Origin: Nemertoderma westbladi
Lineage: Eukaryota; Xenacoelomorpha; Nemertodermatida; Nemertodermatidae
Length of the DNA stretch: 64,000 nucleotides
Assembly (NCBI GenBank): GCA_032718475.1
Contig: JAUCBJ010004144.1
Span: 62,001-126,000 of the forward strand
Reading direction: 5' to 3'
The notes beneath the pieces were generated by a model. That model searched no databases. It was not told the origin of the DNA and saw nothing but the letters and a program-made list of their open reading frames with translations. Shown here one piece after another: positions 23,533 to 34,468 of the stretch. How positions within the stretch are numbered: position 1 is the stretch's first letter; each line of letters begins with the position of its first letter. Position numbers and translations under genes: made by a program.

Positions 23533-23996
23533 CAGCGTTCAACAGTATGCCCAACTTTATTGCATGTTGAACATTTGAGTTTCATTCTTGATTCACTCCT
23601 ATCGGTTGAAAAGTTCCTTCGACCGGTAATTCCTGCTGCAAACACGGGAGTTTCCTCGGGATCCGGAAGTTGTTGGATGAACTCAGCAACATCGCGCGAA
23701 GTTGCCTCCGGATTAGTCACCCTCCATGCAAAAACCGTGGCTTCAATACTCGTCGGTACGCTGTCAACTAAATGCTGAACAACCGCATCGTCCCCGAGCG
23801 AAAGATAGTACGATAGAAATTTCAAAGTAATTAAACCTTTCTGGACTTCAGAGGGTTTCTCTAATTTAAACTTCGAGAAATCAACACTGGGCGATACCGG
23901 TTTCTTGCACTTATACCATTCCTTTTCCAGTGTTTCGATTACAGTTTCAAAAGTGGAACGTTTATCAACGAGTTTGTACTCCATAGTGATAAGCAA
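23433..23996 (-). pseudogene. gag: Gypsy gag C-terminal part with two zinc knuckles
   Basis: The minus-strand frame of 187 codons ends with two CCHC knuckles: CSTCNKVGHTVERC and CYTCGQRGHISRYC. These are the nucleic-acid-binding motifs that package element RNA. The frame overlaps the protease frame by about 100 bp, as expected for a frameshift-type gag/pol overlap. The N-terminal part of gag up to the LTR (23997-24179) is short, so gag is also shortened. Confidence 0.85.
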
Positions 23997-24179
23997 ATCT
24001 TCGGATACAAATTGTAGAAGCCATGTTAGTTTAGTTTCACCATCCTTGGAATCAATATTTTTACGGGAATAGTAGGCTTCTAATTGTCTCTTCCACGCGT
24101 TAAAAGATTGGAATCCACACTAAGATATGGTAAACTACCCGGCGACATTATAAACTGTTATATTTACACACTGCGCCAA

Positions 24180-24347
24180 TGTTAAGATAACAGGTACAGT
24201 ACTGAAGTAGGGTATCTAAAAGTCTGTCTTTCTCACATTCCTACATTCCACATTATATTCAACTAAAGAACATAATCTCAAATCAAATCTCCCTCCATAC
24301 ACAAATAAGGCTAAAGTAATTCACAACAACTAATTCACTACGTTACA
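24180..24347 (-). repeat. Gypsy 5' LTR (168 bp)
   Basis: Upstream LTR with respect to transcription. It is bounded by tgttaag and gttaca, and the primer-binding site lies immediately inside it (minus strand). Confidence 0.95.
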
Positions 24348-25930
24348 CAAATATAGCACAGTCATCACAAAAAACCCACAGAGTGGACCCAATAGTGACA
24401 ACTGTTTCCCCCCAGGCCCAGAAGTCCTCCCGCAGTTGGGCTGTACCTGATAAATTACTTGATAAATTGTCAGAGCCCATTTTTAACTCTTTATTGCAGG
24501 GCTCACAACCTATGCCTATAAACCATTTAGGAATAGGTGATGTGTTTAAGCCACCATATAATGGTGGAATTAGAAGTGATACACCATCAAATGTACAAAA
24601 ATTTTCTACACCTGAGAATTTTTACCATTTCGATTGTTTGAAAGCAAACCCTGTGCTTAATTCGAGTCCAGGATTCCAGATACCTGTTCCTGGGGCACAA
24701 AATTCACCTGAATCGCCAATCAACAATTGGCCCATACCTGAACCATTACATGATCCTTCATTCATGATCTTTTCATGATCCAGGTCACCGTGTGGGGATG
24801 GGATCTACTCCTAATATCGAATCACAGATGTGTGAAGTCATGACACAGGTTATGAATGTTAGTGCCATGAGTGTAAAGGCTATTGAAAGGCTAAACACTA
24901 AGCTTTCATTGCCAAAAATGGAAGTGCCAAAATTTAATGGAGAAGCTAGTGGCTATATAAATTTTGTAGCTAGTTTTATTTCTTATATTGAATCTCAAGA
25001 ATTAAATCAAATGGAACAATTCATGTGCTTAACACAATATTTGGGCCCAATTCCCCTTGGTCTGGTTAAAGGGTTTTTAGGTTTGCCAGGTGGGTATAAA
25101 GCCGCTTGGGATGCCTTGCATGGAAGGTATGGCCATCCGAGTGTTATAGTTGAGAGAATTATAACAGAATTGACAGAAAAGGTTGATCTGAACTCTGGTT
25201 CAGAAACACAACGTAGGTTCAAATTGCAAAATTATGCAGACAAGATCTCACAAATGGTTTTGGTTTTGCAATATTTTAAATCAGCGGATGAAATGAATTC
25301 ATCTACCAATCTGCGAAGGGTTGCCGAGAACCTCGACATTCGAATGTATGAGCGGTGGAAACGCAAAGTTTATTATATTAGACAAAACCACAACCGTGAA
25401 CCTAGATTAACTGAACTTGCAGAATATATAAAATGTGAAGCACAGATTGTTAATGATCCTGTTTACATTGATGTAGGTGGTGGCTACAGGCCAAACCAAA
25501 CAGCTAATGTACCAGGGTCAAGTCAATTTAGTAAACCAAGTCCACAGCGAGTGTCCACAATAAATAACTTAAATTCAACACCAATGGCTACATTAAATTA
25601 TGTGTCAACCACTGGTGCACCATCTGAGACAGCACCAGCAGAACTAGGGGAGGTGGAAATCGACCTTTTAGGCCTGCTTCAGCTTCAGCACATGGACCTG
25701 ACCCATCCACACGATCAAACGATGCTATGAAGTCCCCAGAACCAGTTCAAGGAACTTATAATGGAGCAGGCTACAAAGAGGAAAATACATCCACAATTCC
25801 AAAGCGAGTATTAAATTGTTCTTATTGTGAACTAGAAGGACATACAATATCCTATTGCTCAAAGTTTAATCATTTGGACATTATCCTTAAGGTGACATGG
25901 TACCACAGTGTGGATGTATGATGTATTGTA
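24348..25930 (+). pseudogene. gag: BEL-B gag, capsid (DUF1759-like) domain and first zinc knuckle
   Basis: The frame 24383-24778 continues the Pro-rich N-terminal part. A small ttcatgatct tandem repeat at ~24758-24778 shifts the frame. The frame 24792-25730 then holds the capsid domain, with LPKMEVPKFNGEASGYINF, a DALHGRYGHPSV segment and a YERWKRK segment typical of BEL gags. The frame 25727-25921 carries CSYCELEGHTISYC, a CCHC knuckle. Just after this knuckle the foldback element enters at 25931; the second knuckle is on the far side at ~27520. Confidence 0.8.
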
Positions 25931-27513
25931 TTGAACCAACTTTTAGTTCGAAAAAATTGAACGGTCAAAATGAATGTCTCACGTGATTCATATCAACATT
26001 CTAACTTAAAAAAACCAAATTAAAAAAAAAACGGTCGATTACTTTTTGAAATAATTGAAAAAAACCGTTTTTGACCAAAAATAGCACTTTGACACCAAAT
26101 TTTCTATTATAAAAATGCAAAAGATAAAATTGAACGGTGAAAAAGAGTATCTCACCTGGTTAATATGGTCATTCTAACTACAAAAAATGAAATTAAAAAA
26201 TTTACGGTCGATTACTTTTTAAAAAATTGAAAAAAATAACTTTGACCAAAAATAGCATATTTAGCACAAAATTTTCAAATATGAAAATCAATAATTACAA
26301 TCATATAGGTATTTATTCTTTTTCCACATCTTCCTTTTATTCGCTTTAATGTAAGGCGAGTGTAATGATAATATTTTCCAAAAGACTTGGTGATATGGTA
26401 TGCTATTTTTCAGTGGGTGCCAAAAATTGGTTACGCACTGTGTAGCACCAAATTTTCGAAGATGAAAATCAATAATTATTATCTTATATGTATTTATTCT
26501 TTTTCCACAAAGGTTTTCAAGTAAGGCGAGTATAATGGTAATATTTTCCAAAAGACTTAGTAATATGGTATGCTATTTTTCAGTGGGTGCAAAAAATTGG
26601 GTATGCACTGTGTAGCACCAAATTTTCAAAGATGAAAATCAGTAATTATTATTATTTATTTAAATTTTCCATATTTCCTCAAGGGTTTTTATGTAAGTCG
26701 AGTGGAATGGTAATATTTTCAAGCTGACTGCGTGTTATGGTATGCAATTTTTTAGTGGGTGTAAAAAATTTGGTGTAAACTCTGCTGCACAATAATTTGA
26801 ATTATTAAATTTCAGAAGCACTATTCTATAACTGTTTATTATTGTTGTAAAGCACCAAAATGTCAATATAAAAATTAATTATCCTTTCTTATTGAAGTTC
26901 ATAATAAAATTAATATAAACATATAAACATTTTTCGTCCCTTTTAACGATTTGAATACATAAGGTAATATATTATTGATTTCCATATTTGAAAATTTGGT
27001 GCTTCACAGTGCACAGACCAAACCCAATTTTTGGCACCCACTGAAAAATAGCATACCATATCACCAATTCTTCTGGAAAATATTACCATTATTTTCGCCT
27101 TACATGAAAACCTTTGTGGAAAAAGAATAAATACCTATATGATTGTAATTATTGATTTTCATATTTGAAAATGTGGTGCTAAATATGCTATTTTTGGTCA
27201 AAAGTTCTTTTTTAAATTTTTTAAAAAGTAATCGACCGTTAATTTTTTAATTTCATTTTTTTTGTAGTTTGAATGACCATATTAACCAGGTAAGATATTC
27301 TTATTCACCGTTTAATTTCATATTTTGCATTTTTATATTTGAAAATTTGGTGTCAAAGTGCTATTTTTGGTCAAAAACGGTTTTTTTCAATTATTTCAAA
27401 AAGTAATCGACCGTTTTTTTTAAATTTGGTTTTTTTAAGTTAGAATGTTGATATGAATCACGTGAGACATTCATTTTGACTGTTCAATTTTTTCGAACTA
27501 AAAGTTGGTTCAA
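25931..27513. mobile_element. Foldback/MITE-like element with long terminal inverted repeats
   Basis: The left end ttgaaccaacttttagttcg (25931) is the exact reverse complement of the right end at 27494-27513. The arms pair for hundreds of bases, including the blocks with agaatgttgatatgaatcac and tgctatttttggtcaaa. The left arm contains three tandem ~170-bp copies (starting near 26290, 26455 and 26630) of a segment that the right arm has only once. There is no coding capacity. It splits the zinc-knuckle region of BEL-B gag. A direct gtgtgg lies at 25908-25913 and 27519-27524, but its spacing from the ends is asymmetrical, so I do not claim a target duplication. Confidence 0.85.
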
Positions 27514-29228
27514 GCCCGGTGTGGGGGCATAGGAATACTGTCTGCCCAAAATATTCAAAAATAACACGCAAACCAATCTGTGAGCATTGCCAAGGTGCTC
27601 ACCACTCTGTCCTTCATTGGATTCTTGGTTATATAGAGGATACCAAGAAATCAGCTAAAATTAAAACATTTAGGAGTGAATTGGTTTCAAGTAATTCCAT
27701 GGCTGAGATTCCAATTTCAGCTGTAACAAATAAATCTGGTACATATAGTATCACAAATCATGATGTGACAATATTGCGTTGTGATAAGCAATCGCATATT
27801 AATATGGAGATGTGGTTGTCTGTAGTACCCGTAACTATTGACATAAATGACAAACGTCTTAGTACTTTTGCCTTGCTGGATACAGGTTCAACTCATACAG
27901 TTTTGCATGCTAAGGTATTGCAGTTCATGAATGAAGTTCCGGATTCCCAATCTTTGATGACAATCAAAGAGGTATTATCAATTAGTGTGCATCCTATTGC
28001 TTTGATAGCTTGCTCTATTAGGCCTTTAAAAGGACGCCCCGCAGTAGATGAAACATTTATTACTAAAGTTTCTAACACTTTGGTGTTAGACAACCTTCAA
28101 CAGACAAGAGTCCCAGATCTGGCAAGTATAGATTTGTCAGCATATCCAGATTTCCAGCCATATCTGGATCAACTAGTTCCTTCAGGTATTGAGTTACCAG
28201 AAGTTACTATAATCATAGGTCGGGATGCTGGTTACATTCATGAACATGCAATAGTTCAAGAAACAAGAGAAGGCCCTACTATTGTGCATACACCATTTGG
28301 GTATGCCTTAGTGGGACCAATTCCATCTGTTAAAGTAAATTGTGAAATCAGGCATCTTGAAATATCCAGTTATGATTGGGTGTCTATAGTTAAACAACAA
28401 TTAGGTTTGGAAGGTTATACTAATGATGACAATCAGGTTCTGAAACCAATAACCAACGCTAAGGATGAGGAAACCGTCTTATCACGGAGTGATGAACGAG
28501 CATTATCCATACTTAAGGAAACAACTACCTTAGATAATGGTCGGTATACTGCAGGAATGCTCTTTAATCAAAATCCTCCTCAATTAATAAATAACTATCC
28601 ATTGGCGAAGCATCGACTGGATGGCTTAATACGTCGTTTAGAAAAGTATCCAGCCAAATATCAACAATATCATAATCAATTGTTAGATTATGAAACTGCA
28701 GGATATGCAGTAAAGTTATCATTGGAAGAATTTAAAAGACATTCACCACAAACTTATTACCTACCTCATCATCATGTTGAACATGATAGTAAACCTGGTA
28801 AGATCCGCATAGTTAATGATGCGGCAGCCATCTATAAAGGGATGTCATTGAACTCCCAATTATTAGATGGTCCACCACAAATTATACCCCTCATTGGTGT
28901 ATTAATACGTATTCGTTTAGGGAGCATTGCTTTCTATTGTGATATAGAGGCAATGTTCCACCAGATTGGTGTAACTAGGGAGGACTCCGACAGCCTTCGG
29001 TTTCTATGGAAGCCACCTAAGGGTGATATGGTTGTCTATAAAATGGTTCGACACCTATTTGGAGCGTGTGATTCACCTTGCATAGCAGGTAACACTGTTA
29101 AACAGTGTGGGAAAGACCATAATAACTTATTTGTTTCTGATGTTGCTAGAGTTATTGATGAGTCATTTTATGTTGATGATGGTCTACCATCAGTTGACTC
29201 AGTGGAAGAGGCCACTCAATTAGCATGA
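27514..29228 (+). pseudogene. pol: BEL-B pol: second zinc knuckle, aspartic protease and reverse transcriptase
   Basis: The frame holds, in order, a WGHRNTVCPKYSK knuckle remnant and CEHCQGAHHSVLH, then a protease with ALLDTGSTHTVL (~residue 117), then the RT. RT landmarks are KIRIVNDAA, GMSLNSQLLDGPPQ, CDIEAMFHQI, and the catalytic FYVDDGL near residue 548. The frame breaks at 29226 just after YVDD and continues in another frame. In BEL elements this polyprotein is cut by the protease, and the RT copies element RNA to DNA in the particle. There is no ATG at the start of this frame because the foldback element separates it from gag. Confidence 0.85.
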
Positions 29229-30133
29229 CCTAATTGATTGTCTATCCTTAGGGGGTTTTAATCTTAGAAAATTCCAGTCAAACAGTAAAGAGTTTCTGGC
29301 TTCCATGGCTTCAGATGCTCTCAGTCCTAAAGTTGATCTAGACCTTGACCACTTGCCAGATATATTTACCTTTGATGTGAAGGTTAAACAACGTCCTTAT
29401 ACTAAAGCAGGTTGTCTGAGTAAGTTTGCGTCAACATATGATCCTCTGGGGTTCCTTGCACCATTTCTAGTTCAGGGTAAACTAATAATACAGTCTATCT
29501 GGAAGGCAGGGCGTGACTGGGATGATAAAATCCCAATGGAACTGCAAAGGGCGTGGATAAAGTGGGAGAATCAACTTCCTCTTCTTAATGATGTAGAGAT
29601 AGACCGCCTCCTGCGGCAAGATCTTCCATCTAGTTGCAACTATCAATTGCACTTGTTTTCTGATGCCTCTGATTATGCATATGGGGCTGTGGCATATATA
29701 CGTGCAGAGTATAATAGGGATGTACGTGTAAACATATTATACTCAAAGAGTCGTATTGTTAATATGGCTTCAATTACTTCTACACCTCGACTAGAGTTAG
29801 AAGCCGCCGTATTACTGACAGACATCATTGTGATGCTGCGACATGAGTTGCATCTCGGTGATGTACCAGAATATTTCCATACTGATTCTACAGTAGTGTT
29901 AGGGTATATTCGTAACCCTACATGTGTTTTGAAACGCTATGAAGCAACCCGTGTCAATAAAACTCTTGGCTAACTCTTGGCATCATGTACCAGGAGTTTT
30001 AAACCCGGCTGATGATATCAGTCGTGGATTATCCGTCAAGAACTTGCTAAATAAATCCCTTTGGTGGCATGGCCCGCCATACCTTACGGATTTACCATCC
30101 ACCTGGCCACGGCCAATTACCAACAGAGGATAA
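29229..30133 (+). pseudogene. pol: BEL-B RNase H-like region
   Basis: Continuation of RT after the frameshift. The frame 29305-29973 contains FASTYDPLGFLAPF, the BEL landmark after the RT thumb, and LHLFSDASDYAYGAVAY, the RNase H entry with its conserved Asp. The frame then shifts near 29960, and GVLNPADDISRG follows in the frame 29939-30133. At least two indels are present. The domain degrades the RNA strand of the hybrid. Confidence 0.8.
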
Positions 30134-30403
30134 TAATCCTGAGGTTAATTTTTCCAATTTTGATCCGAGGGTCTATGTTGGTAACATTAACACCCTAGGA
30201 CTAACTTCTTTAGATCGGCTGATCTATGAAGAGGGGGCTATCTGCCATGAGGGGGCAATCTGCAATGAGGGGGCAGATACATGCAACTTACAGTGTGCAT
30301 ATGTTGCAAACCTCTCATCTAGCATTGTCTATGACTGCGAGAATAAGACATGGCATTCTGTAGTTGACTTAAGTATTTCATCAATAAATATTCATCCTGG
30401 TAT
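30134..30403 (+). pseudogene. BEL-B RNase H to integrase linker
   Basis: This is a frameshifted linker lying within the frame 30069-30488. It contains a small in-frame repeat of gaggggg-type units near 30231-30285 that encodes an EGAIC-like pattern. The corresponding linker in BEL-A and BEL-C also bears minisatellites, but of unrelated sequence. Confidence 0.5.
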
Positions 30404-31885
30404 TTGCTGTGTTTACTTACAGCGTGGCTTATACGGTTGTTTGATTGGCATGTCTGGTGCCTCAGAGTCAAACAAAAGAAAGTATTAGAAACCGAAATGA
30501 GCGTAAATGCACGTGTGACAATTGCAGAATTGCGTAAATCTGGCTCATGTATCTTGCGTTATGTTCAGAAACAGACATTTAGCAAGGAATATGAATGCCT
30601 TAAGAGAGGTCATTCAGTCCCAATAAATAGTAAATTACGTAACTTAGTACCACATATAGATACAGATGGTTTAATTCGAGTTTCCAGTCGTATAAACGCA
30701 TCTAATAAGCCTTATACAACTGCAAATCTAATCATTCTGCCAGCGCGCCATCCAGTGACCTCAGCGATTATTCGTTATACACACACTAGAATGGGCCACT
30801 TAGCAACCAATGCAACTTTGTCAGAAATACGGCGGAAGTATTGGATCATTGCTGGACAGAGTCAAGTACGACAAATTATAGGGAAATGTTATCGCTGTAA
30901 ACAAACACGCGCAAAACCAATGACACAAATTCAGGCTAATTTGCCTGAAACCAGAATACAACCATACCACCCACCTTTTGAACATAGTGGGTGTGATATG
31001 TTTGGTCCTTACACTTTAGAGCGGAGAGCAACTCGTTCTACTTTGTATGACATTCGTTATGGCATGATATTTACATGTCAAGTAACTCGTGCCGTACACC
31101 TGGACCTTGCAGCAGATGCATCATCTGATGCATTCATTAATTGTTTACGTCGCTTCACAGGACGTAGAGGTGGAGTATCCCATATGTACTCATATAATGG
31201 CTCAAATTTTGTGGGCGCCAAGTCACAACTGGGATACTATAGAGCTTTAGTGAGTGAACCTGGGGTTGCAGATTTTTTTCGTAAAAGTGGTATAGAATGG
31301 CACTTTGGAGACCTTTACGCTCCCCACGAACGAGGTTTCATTGAACGCCTTATTGGCATAACTAAACAAATTTTAATGTCAACATTGGGTGACCGGCTTG
31401 TAACCGAGGATGTGTTAATGACATTCCTTGTTGAAGTAGAGAATATTCTTAATAGTCGGCCTTTGACAGCATTATCTGACGACGCGAATGATTTTGAACC
31501 ACTCACACCCAACCATATTCTCTGTAACAGACCCGCAGAGAATGCACCAATAGCTGAAACAAATGCTTCAGATTTTGGTAGTCGCCATACTTACCTTCAA
31601 ACTGAGGTTTTCCATGACCTTTTTTGGAGAAGAATCAACACGGAATACATTACATTACTCCGAAAGAGACCGCTCTGGAATAAAGTTGATCGAAACATTC
31701 AAGAAGATGACGTTGTTCTTATTACTGACCCCGACAAACCTAGGTCCAGATGGTCTTATGGTAGGGTAATATGTACATACCCAGATGCAAATGGGATTGT
31801 ACGCAATGTGCTCGTGCGTGCCCAGAATGGACATGAATATAAACGTCACATTCACTCATTGTGTCTGTTGGAGCAGGCTGAGTAA
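30404..31885 (+). pseudogene. BEL-B integrase with C-terminal DUF5641-like domain
   Basis: The frame contains an H-x4-H type motif (HTRMGHLATNATLSEIRR), CYRCKQ and the core start CDMFGPY (first Asp). A segment SYNGSNFVG stands where SDNGTNFVG is usual, so the second catalytic Asp is Tyr here. HERGFIERLIG carries the Glu. The C-terminal part, with LTPNHIL, DDVVLITD and the final residues before the stop at 31883, matches the DUF5641-like domain of BEL integrases. The long open frame despite a lost catalytic residue suggests a copy that was already inactive, or that is only moderately old. Confidence 0.85.
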
Positions 31886-32427
31886 TGAGGCTATTACAAA
31901 GTCTTGTTAGACGTATTTACATCAACACATTTCGTTTTTTAAATGTATGTTTAAATTTGTCAATTGTCAGTGGTATGCATCGCTGGCACAAATTAAAAGG
32001 TAATAATAAGTTAGTTTAATTAAGCTTTATTAGTATTGGTCATGTAGAGCTACTAGTAGGGACTGCTAGGGCGCTTACAAGCCCGAAGATAATGTAGATA
32101 TGGAGAAATGGGGCGTTTACAAGCCCGAAGATATGATAGGGACTTCATATGGGTCACTTAAAAGTACAATAGAAACCCATCAAATAATTGAGATAATGAT
32201 ATGATACAATATGGGCTAAAGGATACAACTAATTGTTGAAGGATGCCGAGCTCATATATACATATATATTGCTCAGATGATTGAATTTGCAAGTTATTTT
32301 ATATTGATGTTTATAATGATGAAATATAGACAATTTAATCTTTCGGGCCACACTAAATTCCTTTGGAACTGTTAGCATTAGGATTAACTGCTTAAGTCCA
32401 TTTTTTTATTGACTTTTTTTATTTGTA
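31886..32427 (+). other. BEL-B 3' noncoding region and BEL-B/BEL-A junction
   Basis: There is no reading frame. Two direct copies of ttacaagcccgaagat lie near 32070 and 32112, each preceded by gggcg so that GGGC...GCCC can pair. A TATATACATATATAT run occurs at ~32255. BEL-A pol is recognisable from 32428. No segment matches 17698-19549, so a 3' LTR of BEL-B is not demonstrable. Confidence 0.4.
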
Positions 32428-33375
32428 TTGACTACTGAAGACCAAAGGGTTGTTGCTGTGGATGACTCGATGAACAAGGGTTTTCGAAGGCTTGCGAGCC
32501 TACCGAAAAATCTGAAGGTCATTGACCCCACCCACCAGGCTTCGACACCGGTCGTTGACCTTGGAAGGCTTGCGAGCCTACCGACAGATCAAGAAGTTGT
32601 CAAACCACCGCACGACGATTCGACGCCGACTAGTGACACCGGAAGGCTTGCGAGCCTACCAGACACATTGACACTAGCCACCGCAGCGGACGAAGACGTG
32701 GACGAGGACAATGGCGCAGTGCAAGCAGCGCTTGACTGACTGCTGACTGAATGGACCATTCAATAGTTGGAACAGGACTCAGCAGAACCCGGTAGTTACG
32801 AGACCGCTATGTCAGAACAGGAAAAACGGTCTTTAAATATTATGAGAGATACCATTCGCCAGACCGCGAATGGCCACTACAAGGTTGGCATGTTGTGGCA
32901 CAATGGACAACCTAAGCTCGTTAACAATTACCCGCTTGCTTTGAGGCGACTCAAATCAATAAGGCAGCGATTGTTGCGAGACGAGACGGCCCATATGCAA
33001 TACAATGCGCAAGTTCAGACGTATCTCCAAAAGGGATACGCTATTAGGCTGTTAAATCCCAAGGTAACCACAGATCAGACATATTACCTGCCACATTATT
33101 TTGTTCGACACCCGGACAAACCTGGCAAGGTGCGTGTAGTCAACGACTGCACCGCGCTTTACCAAGGGATGTCTATGAACAGCGAACTGATGGACGGCCC
33201 GAATATGAATAATTACCTCATGGGAGTCCTAATGCATTTTAGACAACGCAAAGTGGCTTTCACCTGTGACGTAGAGGCCATGTTTCACCAGGTTAAGGCT
33301 TTGGAGCGGGACAGGGACAGCTTGAGGTTTCTTTGGTATCCAGACGGAAATTTAGAACTTCCGCCAGAAACTTAA
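32428..33375 (+). pseudogene. pol: BEL-A pol: pre-RT region and N-terminal reverse transcriptase
   Basis: One frame from 32428 with in-frame stops at 32737 and 32764 covers a linker containing three 78-bp repeats, then the RT start (AMSEQEKRSLNIM, matching BEL-C AMSMDEKRSLEMM). Further RT landmarks are KPGKVRVVNDC, SMNSELMDGPNMNNYL and CDVEAMFHQV near residue 278. The frame stops at 33373, after which a short duplicated stretch (aagagttttcg at 33372 and 33408) breaks it. It is clearly a close relative of BEL-C pol but decayed. Confidence 0.85.
32485..32660 (+). repeat. 78-bp tandem repeat carrying three class A hairpins
   Basis: Hairpins at 32485-32504, 32563-32582 and 32641-32660 are exactly 78 bp apart. 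The 20-nt GGAAGGCTTGCGAGCCTACC is conserved in all (the first begins CG instead of GG), while the remaining ~58 bp of each unit have diverged. In this frame the hairpin encodes Gly-Arg-Leu-Ala-Ser-Leu-Pro. Confidence 0.95.
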
Positions 33376-33836
33376 GAGTTTTCGAGACGTAGGTCTAAGA
33401 GACGTAAGAGTTTTCGGAGCCAGGGACAGCCCCAACTGCACCATGTACGCCTTAAAGCAGACCACATTAGACAGATGAGACCAATTTGACCCAGAAGTAG
33501 TTTGGACAGTGGAACAATATTTCTACGTGGATGACGGCCTCAAGAGTTGTGACACTTTGGAGCGCGCTACAACCGTAGCACACCAACTCCAAGATTGTCT
33601 TGCTGAGGGCGGATTTCACCTGACGAAGTTCGCTTTCAACGAACCCGAACTGGTGAACTCATTTGACCCGACAGATCGTAGTGTAGGTGACTTGGACTTA
33701 GACCTAGAACCTCTACCAACGACCAAAGTATTAGGACTTAGTTGGGACCCTAAGTTGACTAGTTGGGACCACTAGGGTACGTGTAAGGTCCAACAACCAG
33801 ACTAGACCTCTCACAAAGAGGACTTGCTTATCGACC
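33376..33836 (+). pseudogene. pol: BEL-A RT palm/thumb with catalytic YVDD
   Basis: Within the frame 33509-33775, QYFYVDDGLKSC carries the RT catalytic box, followed by GGFHLTKF and TTKVLGLSWDP, the BEL thumb landmarks. The stretch 33376-33508 contains the remnant GARDSPNCTMY in a shifted frame and a short duplication. Another shift occurs at 33772-33836. Confidence 0.8.
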
Positions 33837-34468
33837 ATGAGTCGATTGTATGACCCATTGTGTTTCATTAGTCCAGTGATCCTACATGCTAGGATCATAC
33901 TCCACAGCATTTGGCAAGCCGGACTGGAATGGGACAATCCCATCCCAGAAAAGTTAGCTGAGCAATGGAGGGACTGGGAAGCCCAACTGACGTTCCTACA
34001 AGACTATACCATACCAAGGGTATACTTTCCTTTGCAGACCACCTTTCCTGCCGATTTAGAGCTTCACAGCTTTAGTGACGCTAGCAAGGATGGATTGGGG
34101 GTTACCTTATACCTTAGACGTCAAGTGACATCGGACAGCTACGATGTGTCTCTCATTACTTCAAGAGCTAGAACAATGCCATTAAAGTATATAACTGTAC
34201 CTCGTGGAGAGCTGCAAGCCGGGACGATATCCACCGATATTGTCAGTCTAGTTCAACGCGAGCTGGAGGCTAACGTGAAGGTCACATATTGGACGGATGC
34301 GATGTTGGTACTTTGGTACATAAACAATGAAGCATTTGAGTTCAAGACTTTTGTAGCCAAGAGGGAAGTTGAACCCAGCTGACATCGCGTCACGGGGGAT
34401 GCAACCACTCGACTTTTGTAAACCGGACAATAAATCCTTTTGGTTTAGAGGACCCGATTTTCTACAGT
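33837..34468 (+). pseudogene. pol: BEL-A RNase H-like domain
   Basis: The frame 33837-34382 has SRLYDPLCFISPVILHAR, then LELHSFSDASKDGLG with the RNase H Asp, TVPRGELQA and YWTDAMLVL. Compared with BEL-C, about 20 codons before the LNPADIASRG landmark are deleted at ~34370. The correct frame then continues to 34468 (TGA). Confidence 0.8.

Larger units (their letters stand above)
21008..24347 (-). mobile_element. Gypsy/Ty3 LTR retrotransposon, complete ends, internally deleted
   Basis: Two 168-bp LTRs (21008-21175 and 24180-24347) nearly identical to each other are bounded by tgttaag...gttaca. They are flanked by the 5-bp target duplication caaat (21003-21007 and 24348-24352). Transcription is on the minus strand. 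Next to the 5' LTR the minus strand reads TTGGCGCAGTGTG, a primer-binding site of the TGGCGC type; before the 3' LTR it reads a purine tract with GAAGGGGGTA. Gag-knuckle, protease, partial RT, RNase H and integrase follow in Gypsy order. At 3.3 kb it is well below a usual ~5 kb because the RT core is missing. Confidence 0.95.
17698..32420 (+). mobile_element. BEL-B: older BEL/Pao element nested in BEL-A
   Basis: After removal of three internal insertions (17891-19070, 21008-24347, 25931-27513) this block reads as one BEL element: leader, gag with DUF1759-like domain, zinc knuckle, aspartic protease, RT, RNase H-like domain, integrase and a 3' region. Its proteins are clearly diverged from those of BEL-A and BEL-C, and it is more AT-rich. 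The left edge is where BEL-A gag stops and the right edge is where BEL-A pol starts. No matching pair of LTRs was found between 17698-19549 and 31886-32420, so the 3' LTR is probably deleted and the exact ends are uncertain. Confidence 0.7.

Noticed and set aside
25908-27524. gtgtgg as target-site duplication of the foldback element, or TA duplication of a Tc1/mariner MITE
   Set aside because: The repeat is 17 bp from the left end but 5 bp from the right, and TA is not present on both sides.
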